A DNA stretch of 64,000 nucleotides from Segetibacter sp. (GCA_028288485.1 JAQBNO010000034.1:33378-97377); one strand, 5' to 3'. Numbered from the stretch's first letter, positions 17,060 to 26,810 are shown. Program-made: numbers and translations. The notes: generated by a model not told the origin, from the letters alone.

Positions 17060-17537
17060 TACAAGGGTGCGACGTAAGAAATCTTCGGGGGCGCCCCCGA
17101 AGCATGCAAAATGAAGTTTTAGTGCAATCATTTATAGCTCAAGCCGCGTGGCTTCGTTATTTCAACCGGACTCCACCCGCTTGTTGCTGAAACCGCTTCG
17201 CTGGTTTCAGCATGCCTTCGCCTTCGCCTGGCACCCAACCGGCTGATGTCCCTCATGCAGTAACGTTGTCAGGAGCGAATATTATAACACCCATCCATAA
17301 AACAGGGCACCGACTTTACCCTTTTGTTGCCACCAGCAATGCAGCCGAACAGTACCCTTCGGCTTCGCTCAGGGTACCGTTCGGGAGGCTCAGGGTAAAA
17401 AAAACTGCTAGGCTAGTTCTATCAAAGAATTAAAAGTTGAACTGAGCGTAGCAACGATGATTCTTATAGTACAAAAAGTCGGTATCCAAAAAAAAATTAA
17501 AAATCAAGACAGCAAAAACGAATTCATTAGTAGAATG
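17060..17537 (+). repeat. Long structured intergenic repeat, copy B
   Basis: Second copy of the 13141-13602 element. It starts ACAAGGGTGCGACGTAAG and ends CATTAGTAGAATG like copy A. The stem at 17185-17194/17203-17212 is TGCTGAAACC/GGTTTCAGCA, a paired T-A to G-C change relative to copy A. It has an extra CCTTCG hexamer near 17215. Together with the type 2 repeat at 16900 it fills most of the 847-bp gap 16742-17588. Confidence 0.88.
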
Positions 17538-17588
17538 CCTGGCAGCAGCAGTATGCCCGGCTCACAAAAAATAAGATGAACTTCAATG

Positions 17589-18167
17589 CTACTGCGCCAT
17601 GAAAGAACTGTCAGCAATAATGAGGTAACTATTATACAAATGATCGATGGTATACCATTTAAAACTCTGATCAGCCACGAGGCCCTTTCCATATATTTTT
17701 TGTGTGGGGGTGTGTATGATCACATTTTTATTCGTATAAAAGGTCGATTTCATTTGGTCCCAATACAGTTCCTTACAAAAAAGGGTATCGCCCGCAACAC
17801 TGAAAACAACTACACTATCGCGCAGAAAAACTTTGTTTTCATTTTCTAAATACCGGCCAAACTTGGCAAAAAGTTTACTTTCAATTTTAGTGCTGTCATT
17901 ATAAAAATCAACTTTTAATGTTTGTGGAAACTCAACTCTGGGAGTGTCGGTCTGATAACGCATCATAACCGGTGCCATCAGCTTTGCCTTTACTTTTCCT
18001 TCCTGGCTCAGAAAGCTTTCGATTTGTTTTCCTACCTCAACCCCCACCGTTTTCTTGTTTAAATCACGCACCTTCTGCATGTCGTTCTCTTTACACGAGA
18101 AAATAAAAAAGCAGCCAAAAAAGTAGGCTGCTGCTATTGTAAAAGGTTGAACAATTCTGTTAATCAT
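17589..18167 (-). CDS. lptC: LPS export protein LptC
   Basis: 192 aa from the ATG at 18167 (MINRIVQPFTIAAAYFFGC). Single-membrane-segment periplasmic protein linking LptB2FG to LptA in lipopolysaccharide transport. The LptC fold is supported by MMRYQTDTPRVEFPQTLKV, FYNDSTKIESKLFAKFGRYL and the ITTPTQ-like VIIHTPTQKIYGKGL repeat strands. In the Bacteroidota form Cys18 may be a lipobox cysteine (FFIFSCKE is nearby). The ATG overlaps the stop of the preceding outer-membrane gene by 8 bp (ATGATTAA), showing coupling. An in-frame upstream Met at 18191 is less likely. Confidence 0.88.
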   Translation of the reverse strand: MINRIVQPFTIAAAYFFGCFFIFSCKENDMQKVRDLNKKTVGVEVGKQIESFLSQEGKVKAKLMAPVMMRYQTDTPRVEFPQTLKVDFYNDSTKIESKLFAKFGRYLENENKVFLRDSVVVFSVAGDTLFCKELYWDQMKSTFYTNKNVIIHTPTQKIYGKGLVADQSFKWYTIDHLYNSYLIIADSSFMAQ

Positions 18168-19491
18168 ATCTACGTTTTTTAAACCAGACATCGCTTAGGT
18201 TTAAGCCAAATGAAACGCGAAAAAAACTTTCTGTAATATTATTTTTCTTATTTCCCCGCTTGCCAATTTCCACGGTAGTATTAATCGTCGTGAACTGATC
18301 GTCAGATCTTATCCATTTGCGTACAGGAAAGCCTGCCCCTAATGTGAGTCCTACAACAGGTAATTCGTTTCCATCTGCATTTGCAGCCTCTTTACCCATA
18401 TACACACCTGCACGGTAAGTAACCCTGTTCCAATAGCTTTTGGTAAAACCAATTGGGTTTGGTACAAATTGACCACCCAGTTTCAACTGCCAGCTATTTA
18501 TTAACTTGTCGGGCTGCTTAAAAAACCGGTAATTCGACCATTGAGTGCTTTCGTATTCAAGTGCAATCAGGCCTTTATCGTACCTGCCACCCAAATTATC
18601 AACTACATAAGAGTTAAGGCTAACACCTGCAGTATAAGATACAGGTAATTCTATAGTTCCCGACTCTTCTGCTGTTTGATAGACGCTGTCTATTTTAGTA
18701 GACAGTCCGTTAGGGTCGTAGGAAAATGTTTCGCGGTTGATCTGCTGTTGTGCACTTAAACTCTGTTTCAGGTTACCCGAGAATCCAAACCTCATCGACG
18801 TTTTCTTGCTAAATTTAGCCTCGTATTGTAAGCCTGCATTTATAAAAGCGCTGCCATAAGTTGTAAGCGTTGAGGAATTTGATTTGTAAGTAAGAACACT
18901 ATCAATAGGAATGGCGCGTGTAGTATTCTCTTTACGTCCAAACATATAGCCGGTATTTATACCGATGTGCAGTCCACCCCAACTTTTGCCTACACCCACA
19001 AAAGCCTGGTACAAACCTCCATCGCCTTCATACAGATATTGCATACTATCTACTCTAAGTCTCTTTCGCTCTTCAATCGAATAGCTAATTCTTGCCAAAG
19101 ACCGTAAGCCAAATGCAAGGCCGAGGTTATGCTTTTTACTTATAGGCATACCCAGGGAAACATAAGAGGGAGTAAGATTAACTGAATTATATTTCTGAAT
19201 TGGATTGGCACTTCTTAACGTGCGGCTGTCCATGGCAACGCCAATGTCGTAGGTAACAACTTTTAATTCGCTATAACTTGCCGGGTTGCTTAAATTAATG
19301 CTTTGCCAGTTTCCGTAAGTACTTGCGACACCTCCCATTCCGCGGTTTATAACATTCTGCGAAGGATAAGGATCTCCCAATCCATATCTCGAAAAAGGAG
19401 AGTTTTCCTGCGCAGAGGCCTGGAAAGATCCTAAAATAAGAAAAAAAATTACGCTAAGTTTTGGTGTGTTGATTGTACTCACTGATCGCAT
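18160..19491 (-). CDS. Outer-membrane beta-barrel protein (FadL/OmpP1-like)
   Basis: 443 aa with a signal peptide ending ...SFQASAQ. The mature N-terminus NSPFSRYGLGDPYPSQNVINRG and GMGGVASTYGNWQSINLSNPAS is the diagnostic start of a Bacteroidota outer-membrane family with FadL-like N-terminal hatch features; the remainder is alternating beta strands. Substrate unknown. It lies between coaX (38-bp overlap) and lptC (8-bp overlap), an order I recall as common in this phylum; the context suggests envelope biogenesis. Confidence 0.85.
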   Translation of the reverse strand: MRSVSTINTPKLSVIFFLILGSFQASAQENSPFSRYGLGDPYPSQNVINRGMGGVASTYGNWQSINLSNPASYSELKVVTYDIGVAMDSRTLRSANPIQKYNSVNLTPSYVSLGMPISKKHNLGLAFGLRSLARISYSIEERKRLRVDSMQYLYEGDGGLYQAFVGVGKSWGGLHIGINTGYMFGRKENTTRAIPIDSVLTYKSNSSTLTTYGSAFINAGLQYEAKFSKKTSMRFGFSGNLKQSLSAQQQINRETFSYDPNGLSTKIDSVYQTAEESGTIELPVSYTAGVSLNSYVVDNLGGRYDKGLIALEYESTQWSNYRFFKQPDKLINSWQLKLGGQFVPNPIGFTKSYWNRVTYRAGVYMGKEAANADGNELPVVGLTLGAGFPVRKWIRSDDQFTTINTTVEIGKRGNKKNNITESFFRVSFGLNLSDVWFKKRRYD

Positions 19492-20188
19492 ACAGGCCCT
19501 TGTAAATTAAAGTAGGGTCTGCAAATATCTTATTTTTAAGCAGGGTGCCAAAAAAGGCTATATCACCCCCGGTTAAATGCACGTTAAAGTTATTAAACTT
19601 TTCTTTATACAAATCAATAATTCCATCTATTTCTTTCGCCATTCCAGCGATTACGCCGCTTTGAATATTTGTTTTTGTATCGTAGCCCAACAGGGGAAAA
19701 TTCCAGTCAGGTTCAACGATTGGAAGTTTTGCAGTATAATATTCAAGCGATTTAAACCGCATTTCCATACCCGGCGAAATGCTGCCACCAATGAACTGGT
19801 GATACTTATTTACAAAATTGTAGGTGATACAAGTTCCCAGTCCTATAATTAAATTATGCTGATGCGGAAAAAGATTAATAGCAGCAACCACCATAGCAAG
19901 GCGATCGGCGCCAATTGTTTGAGGCTTACCTACAGGCGACGTAAAAGGTAATTTACTATCGTAAGACAGCTTATGGAAAGTGGTTGCCTGCTCTAACAGT
20001 TCTTCAAAATCAGGGTTATGATCTATTACTGATGAAAGAATAGCTCTATGTGGCTGATACTTTTGTAAAACACCTTCTAACACTGCAACTGAGTCGTTCT
20101 CCAATACAAATTCTTCGGAAAAGTCTTTATTAATGAATACAGCGCATTTAAGCCGAGTGTTACCGAAATCGAAGCATAAAGTTGTCAT
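19454..20188 (-). CDS. coaX: Type III pantothenate kinase
   Basis: 244 aa. Phosphorylates pantothenate, the first step of coenzyme A synthesis. ASKHA-fold phosphate motifs: MTTLCFDFGNTRLKCAVF at the N-terminus, GADRLAMVVAA, the second phosphate motif LIIGLGTCITYNFV, and GGSISPGMEMRFKSLEYYTA; the C-terminal adenosine motif is LTGGDIAFF. It is the first gene of a three-gene minus-strand operon with the OMP and lptC genes. Confidence 0.95.
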   Translation of the reverse strand: MTTLCFDFGNTRLKCAVFINKDFSEEFVLENDSVAVLEGVLQKYQPHRAILSSVIDHNPDFEELLEQATTFHKLSYDSKLPFTSPVGKPQTIGADRLAMVVAAINLFPHQHNLIIGLGTCITYNFVNKYHQFIGGSISPGMEMRFKSLEYYTAKLPIVEPDWNFPLLGYDTKTNIQSGVIAGMAKEIDGIIDLYKEKFNNFNVHLTGGDIAFFGTLLKNKIFADPTLIYKGLYAISEYNQHTKT

Positions 20189-20327
20189 TTTTAATAGTTG
20201 CAGGGTTAAAAAAGTTACAGTTTCCCAGTTGCAAGTTCCCAGTTACCTGGCCGTAAAGAGATAGTCATCCCTGAAAACTACCGGTAACAGGAAACCGTAA
20301 CCGCGGTCTATCATAGTGCTGGTCGGC

Positions 20328-20966
20328 TCATATATCAAAATTGCCGGAAAGATTTTTAAAGTGCCCATTTAATTTAATCCGGTCTTTTAAAACTTCCATT
20401 TCATTTACCACTGGTAACACTTTATTTAAATGCCTTTTCAGGTATTCGAGCCGCTGGTCTTCACGTAGCAAGCCCAAAAACTCGTACTCTTCCTCGAGAG
20501 ATAATCCAACATGGTGAGCAATGTCATAAGATAACAATTCTTCATCGGGCTTGGAGAACTCTTTATTCAATTTTAAAATAGCGTGAAGGTCACGAACGGT
20601 CCTGATAACCTTGCGCAACAACAAAATGTTCCTGTTCTCCTCATTTGCGGGATAATTTACTATTGCCCCACTATACAGTTTCTCAGGTATGTTTTTAACT
20701 ACCTCCAGGATTGCAAAAATAGAAACTCCTTTAGTCTTAATATCGAGCTTACCGTCAGCATACACTTCTACGATCTCCTTCACTTCAACAAGGGTTCCTC
20801 TTTCGCTTAATCCATTTTTAAAAACCGTCGGAATACCAAAAGGTTTCGATTCTGCAAAACAATCGGTTATGAGTTGTTTGTAGCGAGGTTCGAAGATGTG
20901 CAGGTTCAGGCTTTCACCCGGAAATACTACTATACCTAAAGGAAATATGGGAATGAAGTTTATCAT
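20328..20966 (-). CDS. Lon N-terminal (substrate-binding) domain protein
   Basis: 212 aa consisting almost entirely of a Lon-N/PUA-like domain: FPLGIVVFPGESLNLHIFEP, RYKQLITDCFAESKPFGIP and VKEIVEVYADGKLDIKTKG. No AAA or protease domain follows, so it is the stand-alone type, whose role is unknown in bacteria. The C-terminus (LEYLKRHLNKVLPVVNEMEVLKDRIKL) is helical. The 139-bp gap to coaX holds no feature I can support. Confidence 0.9.
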   Translation of the reverse strand: MINFIPIFPLGIVVFPGESLNLHIFEPRYKQLITDCFAESKPFGIPTVFKNGLSERGTLVEVKEIVEVYADGKLDIKTKGVSIFAILEVVKNIPEKLYSGAIVNYPANEENRNILLLRKVIRTVRDLHAILKLNKEFSKPDEELLSYDIAHHVGLSLEEEYEFLGLLREDQRLEYLKRHLNKVLPVVNEMEVLKDRIKLNGHFKNLSGNFDI

Positions 20967-21176
20967 AAACGAGTAACTTAATTATTGTCGTTAACGCTAA
21001 AAGTTTACAGAGTTAAAAAAAAATTCGTTCTTTGATGTTATAAAAAAAGTTATAGTTCAATTATTGTTTGATAATGCAGAAACAACAGTTTCTGATGTTT
21101 CCTCAATTATTTTACCAGGTAATATTGTTTGTCCTTATCGAAAAAAAATCAACTTGCTCTCAAAGAAATATTTTGA

Positions 21177-22370
21177 ATGAATTTAATAAAGTCGCTGGAA
21201 AGAATATCAGGAAAACAGGTAATTATTCTTATAATTATGATTGCTGTTGGCATTGCTATTCAATCTTATGTTGCCGGACGCGGCAATCAATACACACACT
21301 ATAATAACTATGTTATTTTTAAACAGTCGTATGAACATTTAATACACAACAGCAACCTCTACAAGCTGTATCCAGACGAGCATTTTGATTTTTATAAATA
21401 CAGCCCTGCTTTTGCCTTGTTTATGGCGCCGTTTTATTATTTGCCCGATTTTATTGGTCTTATGTTATTTAACCTGCTGAACGCCGGCCTCTTAATAGCG
21501 GCACTCCTTAGGTTAAGACTGCCTTCTCAATCTTATAAATTCATTTTCCTGTTCATTTTATTAGAGTTAGCCATTTCACTTTCGATGACTCAAACTAATG
21601 CACTCATGGCCGGTTTAATCATTCTCGGTTTTACATTCATGGAAGAAGATAAACCCTTCCCGGCCTCTTTAATGATAACGCTTTCTGTATTCATTAAGCT
21701 TTTTGGAATGGTTGCTTTCATTCTATGGCTTTTTTACCCTTCCAAATCAAGGTTTATTATTTACAGTATTTTTTGGTTTACCGTTCTTACTATCCTACCC
21801 ATTTTGGTTAATTCGCCCCCCGACTTGCTCCAACAATATCAAAACTGGTTTACCCTTTTGAAAAATGATCACGATGCGTCGTATGGTATATCTTTTATGG
21901 GCTGGATGCACTCATGGTTTAATCTTGATCTGCCTAAAACTGGCACTGTCGCTGTTGCTGCACTTGTGTTTTGTCTGCCGCTTTTAAAATTCAAATTATA
22001 CAAACTGTATTTCTTCAGGCTCCAGGTTCTTGCATCGATCCTGCTTTGGATTGTTATTTTCAACCATAAGGGAGAAAACCCTACTTATATTATTGCAATG
22101 AGTGGCATAGCGATCTGGTACTTCTCGCAGAAAACTACCAGCGGCAATAAAATACTTTTATGGCTTGCCGTTATCTTTACTTCTTTTTCTTCCACCGACC
22201 TTATTACACCGGGATGGATAGCCGAAAGATATGTTGAACCGTATGCGGTTAAAGCCGTTACCTGCTGTGTAATTTGGTTTAAACTTCTGTTTGATTTAAT
22301 GTCTGAAAACTTTACAAATGCTGTTTTGCAGGAAAAGGTATCAAAGGAACAAGTTGGTATGTTGAGTTGA
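21177..22370 (+). CDS. GT87-like polytopic glycosyltransferase (DUF2029)
   Basis: 397 aa integral membrane protein with roughly ten hydrophobic segments. The conserved periplasmic loop YPDEHFDFYKYSPAFALFMAPF resembles the acidic/Tyr-rich motif of GT-C glycosyltransferase family 87, which use polyprenyl-phosphate sugars. The C-terminal NPTYIIAMSGIAIWYF and SSTDLITPGWIAERYVEP segments are shared with the paralogue at 30209 (DYYLYAPTFPVIFAP, SATYITAVTGVAVWWM, GPTDLMPRVIRKEYIEP). Probably adds a sugar to a lipid-linked surface glycan. Monocistronic or with the GT2 gene 61 bp downstream. Confidence 0.8.
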   Translation: MNLIKSLERISGKQVIILIIMIAVGIAIQSYVAGRGNQYTHYNNYVIFKQSYEHLIHNSNLYKLYPDEHFDFYKYSPAFALFMAPFYYLPDFIGLMLFNLLNAGLLIAALLRLRLPSQSYKFIFLFILLELAISLSMTQTNALMAGLIILGFTFMEEDKPFPASLMITLSVFIKLFGMVAFILWLFYPSKSRFIIYSIFWFTVLTILPILVNSPPDLLQQYQNWFTLLKNDHDASYGISFMGWMHSWFNLDLPKTGTVAVAALVFCLPLLKFKLYKLYFFRLQVLASILLWIVIFNHKGENPTYIIAMSGIAIWYFSQKTTSGNKILLWLAVIFTSFSSTDLITPGWIAERYVEPYAVKAVTCCVIWFKLLFDLMSENFTNAVLQEKVSKEQVGMLS

Positions 22371-22431
22371 TTTATTGAATATTTACGAAAAGCTGAAAAA
22401 AATTATGTTCTTTCGCCATTTAAAATAGCCG

Positions 22432-23316
22432 ATGAAAATATCAGGATTTTCATATGTAAGAAATGGATTTGAGTATGGCTACCCCTTTCTGGAAGCAATT
22501 AAATCGATTTTGCCGATTTGTGACGAATTTGTAATTGCCGTGGGTGAATCTACCGACGGAACCCGTGAAGCCATTGAAAAGTTAGATCCGGAAAAAATAA
22601 AAATAGTTGATACGGTTTGGGACATGAGATTTCGCGGGGAGGGAAAAGTTTTCGCTCAACAAGCTAATATTGCATTAGACAATGTTACCGGCGATTGGGC
22701 TTTCCACATCCAGGCCGACGAAGTGATCCACGAAAACGATTTGCCGAAAATAGTTGCGGCTATTAAACAGTACAACGACAATTCAAAAGTTGAAGGCTTC
22801 ATTTTACCTTTTTTTCATTTTTGGGGCAGCTATAATTACGTTCGCACTTCCCGACGAGTGCACAAGCACGAAGTGAGAATATTCAGAACAAATAAATTAG
22901 TTCGTTCCTATGCCGATTCTCAGGGCTTCAGGCGTTATAGCAGCCTCAACACTTACGAAGACGGGGAAAAAGGAGAAAAACTAAATGTAAAGAAGATTAA
23001 TGCCCCTGTTTTTCATTATAACGGAGTAAGACCGGATAAGATACAGAAAAGGAAAATGCACACTTTCGACTTTTTGCACAACGCCCAATCTGCGGAAGAA
23101 GCATATGAACAGTTCGACTATAATAATATTGACAGGGTGGAAGAGTTCAAAGGTTCGCACCCTGCGGTAATGAAAGAAAAAGTTGACTCGCAGGACTGGC
23201 AATTCACTTTTGACCCTAAAAAATCTGTATGGAGAACAAAGGATAAAATAATGCAACCTATTGAAGATTTACTAGGGTTTAAGATTGGTGAGTATAAAAA
23301 TTACAAGTTGATTTGA
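22432..23316 (+). CDS. Glycosyltransferase family 2
   Basis: 294 aa, soluble or peripheral. GT-A fold: MKISGFSYVRNGFEYGYPFLEAI at the start, DEFVIAVGESTDGTREAI for nucleotide binding and AFHIQADEVIHE, where ADE replaces the usual DxD. The C-terminal half (VFHYNGVRPDKIQKRKMHTFDF) is of the lipopolysaccharide beta-1,4-glucosyltransferase WaaE-like kind. The donor and acceptor are not determinable. It follows the GT87-like gene by 61 bp on the same strand. Confidence 0.85.
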   Translation: MKISGFSYVRNGFEYGYPFLEAIKSILPICDEFVIAVGESTDGTREAIEKLDPEKIKIVDTVWDMRFRGEGKVFAQQANIALDNVTGDWAFHIQADEVIHENDLPKIVAAIKQYNDNSKVEGFILPFFHFWGSYNYVRTSRRVHKHEVRIFRTNKLVRSYADSQGFRRYSSLNTYEDGEKGEKLNVKKINAPVFHYNGVRPDKIQKRKMHTFDFLHNAQSAEEAYEQFDYNNIDRVEEFKGSHPAVMKEKVDSQDWQFTFDPKKSVWRTKDKIMQPIEDLLGFKIGEYKNYKLI

Positions 23317-23340
23317 TAATGTTCTAACCTTATGTTCTTT

Positions 23341-23482
23341 CTTGGTACCAACATTCGTTTTTATTGAATCATTGTTGCCTCCGATAAACCTGAGCGGTTC
23401 ACCGGCAGCTTTTCATAGTCCCGATTTACCGGGAGGAGTTTTTACGCCGGGCTTGCCGAGGGGTCGCATTTCGTTCATCCGC
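23341..23482 (-). repeat. Dispersed intergenic repeat with hairpin module (type 2, diverged)
   Basis: On the minus strand: GCGGATGAACGAAATGCGAC, CCCTCGGCAAGCCCGG, a stem CCTCCCGGTAAATC pairing with GGTTTATCGGAGG, then CAACAATG and GGTACCAAG. The stem sequence is unlike TGCCACG of other copies, yet it pairs. A 61-codon ORF overlapping it (23342-23527) is not a gene. Confidence 0.6.
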
Positions 23483-23587
23483 ATATCTTTTTGCATCTTT
23501 TTTCATCGTAATAAGAACCAGGAATAGTATACCCTCTTTTAAAAACGCTTCAACATATACCTCAACCAGTCAAGACAGCAGCTATAA

Positions 23588-24484
23588 ATGACCCAACTTG
23601 TTACTAATATAGTCAACGGATCTTTCAAATCTCTTGCAAGGGCTATTTCTTTAGTAGAAAATGAAGTAGATGGGTATATGGATATATTACAGGCTTTGCC
23701 TCCTACTTCCAATTCCATAATCATTGGTATTACCGGTCCCCCGGGAGCAGGAAAAAGTACATTGGTTGATGCAATGATCCAGGAAATGACGGACGTAGGT
23801 AAAACTGTAGGCGTTCTTTGTGTCGATCCGTCATCGCCTTTCAATTTTGGCGCTCTGTTAGGGGATCGAATCAGGATGAGTAATTGGTACAATCACAAGA
23901 ATGTATTTATACGATCACTTGCCACAAGGGGTTCTTTGGGAGGCCTGCATCCTTCTATTATACAGATAACTGACGTAATGAAAGCCTTTGCCTTCGACTG
24001 TATCATTGTAGAAACAGTAGGCGTAGGCCAAAGTGAAGTGGATATTGCTGGTTTAGCCGATACAACAGTAATTGTTTTGGTGCCCGAAGCTGGAGATGAA
24101 ATACAAACCATGAAAGCAGGTCTGATGGAAATTGCTAATATTTTTGTTGTTAACAAGGCCGACCGTCCCGGCGCTGATACATTTGTAAAAAACGTTCGTT
24201 CAATAATTAAGCAAGATCACGGCAGTAATAATTGGACCCCCCCGGTAATAAAAACAGTAGCTCCCGAAAAAAAAGGTATTGATACATTAATGGAGCAAAT
24301 AATGCTACACAACCAAATCGTAAATCAAAACACCAGAAAATATTTTAGTCTTACCGATAAAGCATATCTGCTGATACAAAACAAACGGATGAAAGATGTG
24401 AAGAAGGACGTTTTATTAGGCCTCCTGAAAACAGCTGCTGAAAAACCAGGATTTAATTTGTATTCATTTGTTGACCAATTTTAA
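23588..24484 (+). CDS. meaB: Methylmalonyl-CoA mutase-associated GTPase MeaB
   Basis: 298 aa. G3E-family P-loop GTPase that protects and reloads adenosylcobalamin in methylmalonyl-CoA mutase. Walker A is GITGPPGAGKSTLVDAMI near residue 50, switch elements follow in VDPSSPFNFGALLGDRIRM and ATRGSLGGLH, the G3 region is IIVETVGVGQSEVDIAGLAD and the guanine motif is NKAD. No mutase gene is adjacent. Start at ATG 23588 (MTQLVTNIVNGSFKSLARAI), which fits family N-termini. It interrupts the glycan gene group. Confidence 0.95.
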   Translation: MTQLVTNIVNGSFKSLARAISLVENEVDGYMDILQALPPTSNSIIIGITGPPGAGKSTLVDAMIQEMTDVGKTVGVLCVDPSSPFNFGALLGDRIRMSNWYNHKNVFIRSLATRGSLGGLHPSIIQITDVMKAFAFDCIIVETVGVGQSEVDIAGLADTTVIVLVPEAGDEIQTMKAGLMEIANIFVVNKADRPGADTFVKNVRSIIKQDHGSNNWTPPVIKTVAPEKKGIDTLMEQIMLHNQIVNQNTRKYFSLTDKAYLLIQNKRMKDVKKDVLLGLLKTAAEKPGFNLYSFVDQF

Positions 24485-24519
24485 AAAATTAAAAAGCCAT
24501 CATCTTTAAACGCGGCTTG

Positions 24520-25560
24520 CTATTGGTAAAATAACTTAAGGTACTGGGAAGTAATATAATCGCGTGAATGATTTATAGTAACATAAGAAAATGCATTTGA
24601 AATAAGATCAAAATTGTTTTTTTTATCCAACAAGGTATTCATTCCTTTTGCAAGCATATCAAAATCTTTTACTTTACAAAGAATACCTCTTCCTGCTTTA
24701 ACAATATCCTTTACCCCACCTGCATCTGTTGACACCACTGGTACCTTATATAAAAACGCATCGAGAATGCTGCTTCCTAAACCTTCTTCTTTTGAACTCA
24801 TAACAAAAACCTCAAAAACAGAAAAAAAATCTTCCACATTTTCATAAAAACCCATTAAGCGATATTCGTTTTGTAAACTATATTCTTCAATTTTCATTCT
24901 TAGTTCTTCTTCTAAATCTCCGGCACCAAAATGAAGAAACACAAAGTCTTTTCTCAATAAGGCTAATTTGTTAATTGCCTCCACCATTGTTAATGGATCT
25001 TTATGAGAAACTAAGGCTGCTGTTGTTCCAATTATATGCTTGTTGTTTTCTACACCCATTCCTTTTAATTCTGTTATCGCCCTTTCTCTATCTAATTCTT
25101 TTGCAATAGCAATGTCGGAAATTACCTCAACATCGTTTCTTTCACTAAAGTTGGCAATAATGTCTTTTACTGGAGTACTTATTGCAATTAGTTTGTCTGT
25201 GAGCCTGTATTTTAATTTTGTAAGTTTTCCTTTTGGAACAAAATCCACCCTTCTTGTAAAAAATATTCTGGTCCAGTGAAACGGCTTTGTTATTAAACAG
25301 TAAGTGAGGATATGCGAGGTCTGGGAGTGTAGAATGTCAAATTTCCTTCCGTTAATAATTAGAAAAAAGATAACTCCGAAAATGTTTTTATAGGAATATA
25401 CTTTAAAACCTTTTTGCAGTGCTTTTTTTTCTAAAGGATACCCTTTTCTGCATAGTAGGAATATCTCTTCACCTGCCTGCTTTAAGCCCTCCATATTATA
25501 AATCGTTTGCCTTTCGCCGCCTCTCCATGTTCGTTCAAAGTTTAACTCCAGAATTTTCAT
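24520..25560 (-). CDS. Glycosyltransferase family 4 (GT-B)
   Basis: 346 aa from the ATG at 25560 (MKILELNFERTWRGGERQTIYN); the longer frame to 25638 overlaps the upstream gene and lacks family similarity. Two Rossmann lobes: the N-terminal RGGERQT and HSQTSHILTY, and the C-terminal sugar-nucleotide site FEVFVMSSKEEGLGSSILDAF and VPVVSTDAGGVKDIV. The C-terminal EGLG...E motif is the GT4 donor site. Follows the GT2 gene by 7 bp on the same strand, so the two form an operon. Confidence 0.88.
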   Translation of the reverse strand: MKILELNFERTWRGGERQTIYNMEGLKQAGEEIFLLCRKGYPLEKKALQKGFKVYSYKNIFGVIFFLIINGRKFDILHSQTSHILTYCLITKPFHWTRIFFTRRVDFVPKGKLTKLKYRLTDKLIAISTPVKDIIANFSERNDVEVISDIAIAKELDRERAITELKGMGVENNKHIIGTTAALVSHKDPLTMVEAINKLALLRKDFVFLHFGAGDLEEELRMKIEEYSLQNEYRLMGFYENVEDFFSVFEVFVMSSKEEGLGSSILDAFLYKVPVVSTDAGGVKDIVKAGRGILCKVKDFDMLAKGMNTLLDKKNNFDLISNAFSYVTINHSRDYITSQYLKLFYQ

Positions 25561-25567
25561 GAGAACC

Positions 25568-26548
25568 TTATTTAATTTTGACAAACATTTTAAAGCAAAA
25601 GAGGTATTGCATAAATAACGATTTTTTCTTGGGAGCAAGGAAATACTTAAAATATTCGAAGAATAAAAAACCTCTTTTTATATTATTTATTAAACTAAAA
25701 TTTTCATAGCACCTGACCAGCTTATATAATATGGTTCTCTCCTTCGTTAAATGGGCAGGACAAATTTCATAAAATGCTTTTACCCTATTTCTTATGTTTT
25801 GCTTTCTTCCTTTTTCTTTGTTCAGTTTATGCGATTTTCTCCTTTTTTCACCCACTACCCCAATGGCATTAGAGGAATGCTGCCGATAATACACAAGCGG
25901 CTCATTCAAGTACTTTATCTCACCCATTATCGTGGCTATATAACATAACCACCAATCGTGCGGAATGTCTAAAATAAATGGCGTAGCCTTTTTATAAAGT
26001 TCTTTTGAAAACAAGGTGGCGTGGCCGTAAATGCGACAATAAACGCAGAGTTGTAAACAGGAAATGAAGTTGAAGCAATTAACTTTATCAGAAATTTTTT
26101 TATCCTTCTTATTTAAATTTTCATCGCATATAAACGAATCGCAGTAAATCATCGAAGCGTTCCCTATATTCATCACTGATTTTTCAACTTTACCCGGATC
26201 CCAGTAATCATCCTGGTCGCATGGAGCTATAAATTCTCCTGAGGCAAGGCTACAACCTTTATCGAAGGTCTTTATAAACCCAAGGTTGGCTTCGTTTACA
26301 AACACCTTCATATTACGATGACGAGCAGCGTGCTCCTGCAATATGGTAAGGGTATTATCATTGCTGGCATCATCAATTGCAATAATCTCAATATTTGAAT
26401 AAGACTGGTTAAAGAGGGATTCAAGTTGTTGCAATAAGTAGGCTTCTCCCTTATAGGTAGCCAGTACAATTGAAACCATGGGCAAAGTCTCTGTCTGCCC
26501 ATCTTGTTTTGTTTCTGATTCAATCACAGGTTGTCGTAAATACTCCAT
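25568..26548 (-). CDS. Glycosyltransferase family 2
   Basis: 326 aa. GT-A N-terminus MVSIVLATYKGEAYLLQQLESL (about residue 24 on), IIAIDDASNDNTLTIL, and the metal-binding IAPCDQDDYWDPGKVEKS. The DWWLCYIATIMG segment and EPLVYYRQHSSNAIG resemble rhamnosyl/galactosyltransferases acting on O-antigen. It has a 23-residue N-terminal extension before the catalytic core. First gene of a two-gene minus-strand operon with the GT4 gene. Confidence 0.88.
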   Translation of the reverse strand: MEYLRQPVIESETKQDGQTETLPMVSIVLATYKGEAYLLQQLESLFNQSYSNIEIIAIDDASNDNTLTILQEHAARHRNMKVFVNEANLGFIKTFDKGCSLASGEFIAPCDQDDYWDPGKVEKSVMNIGNASMIYCDSFICDENLNKKDKKISDKVNCFNFISCLQLCVYCRIYGHATLFSKELYKKATPFILDIPHDWWLCYIATIMGEIKYLNEPLVYYRQHSSNAIGVVGEKRRKSHKLNKEKGRKQNIRNRVKAFYEICPAHLTKERTILYKLVRCYENFSLINNIKRGFLFFEYFKYFLAPKKKSLFMQYLFCFKMFVKIK

Positions 26549-26810
26549 TTACTTAAATTTATACTAATGTACCTCCATCCCCGAATAGCCTAACCGGCCG
26601 GAAGCTGAGCAGTTTATACAAAGAAAAGCGAATTAAACAGAAGCATGCCGCTACACTTACTTTTTCACGTTTAATTTTTTTCTTTAGAAAAAGTATAATG
26701 AATTAAACGTTTTGTCTCAATTGATTTTGTTTTAGTTCACTGCAGGGAAATGCAGGTATCAACCGAAGAATTTAAAGAACCTGGTATGTGTCAGCAGAGG
26801 AAAGGAAGAA

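Noticed and set aside
17212..17433. 73-codon ORF inside long repeat B
   Set aside because: Same reason: the frame is not kept in copy A.
23342..23527. 61-codon ORF before meaB
   Set aside because: It overlaps a diverged type 2 repeat copy and has no similarity to a protein family.
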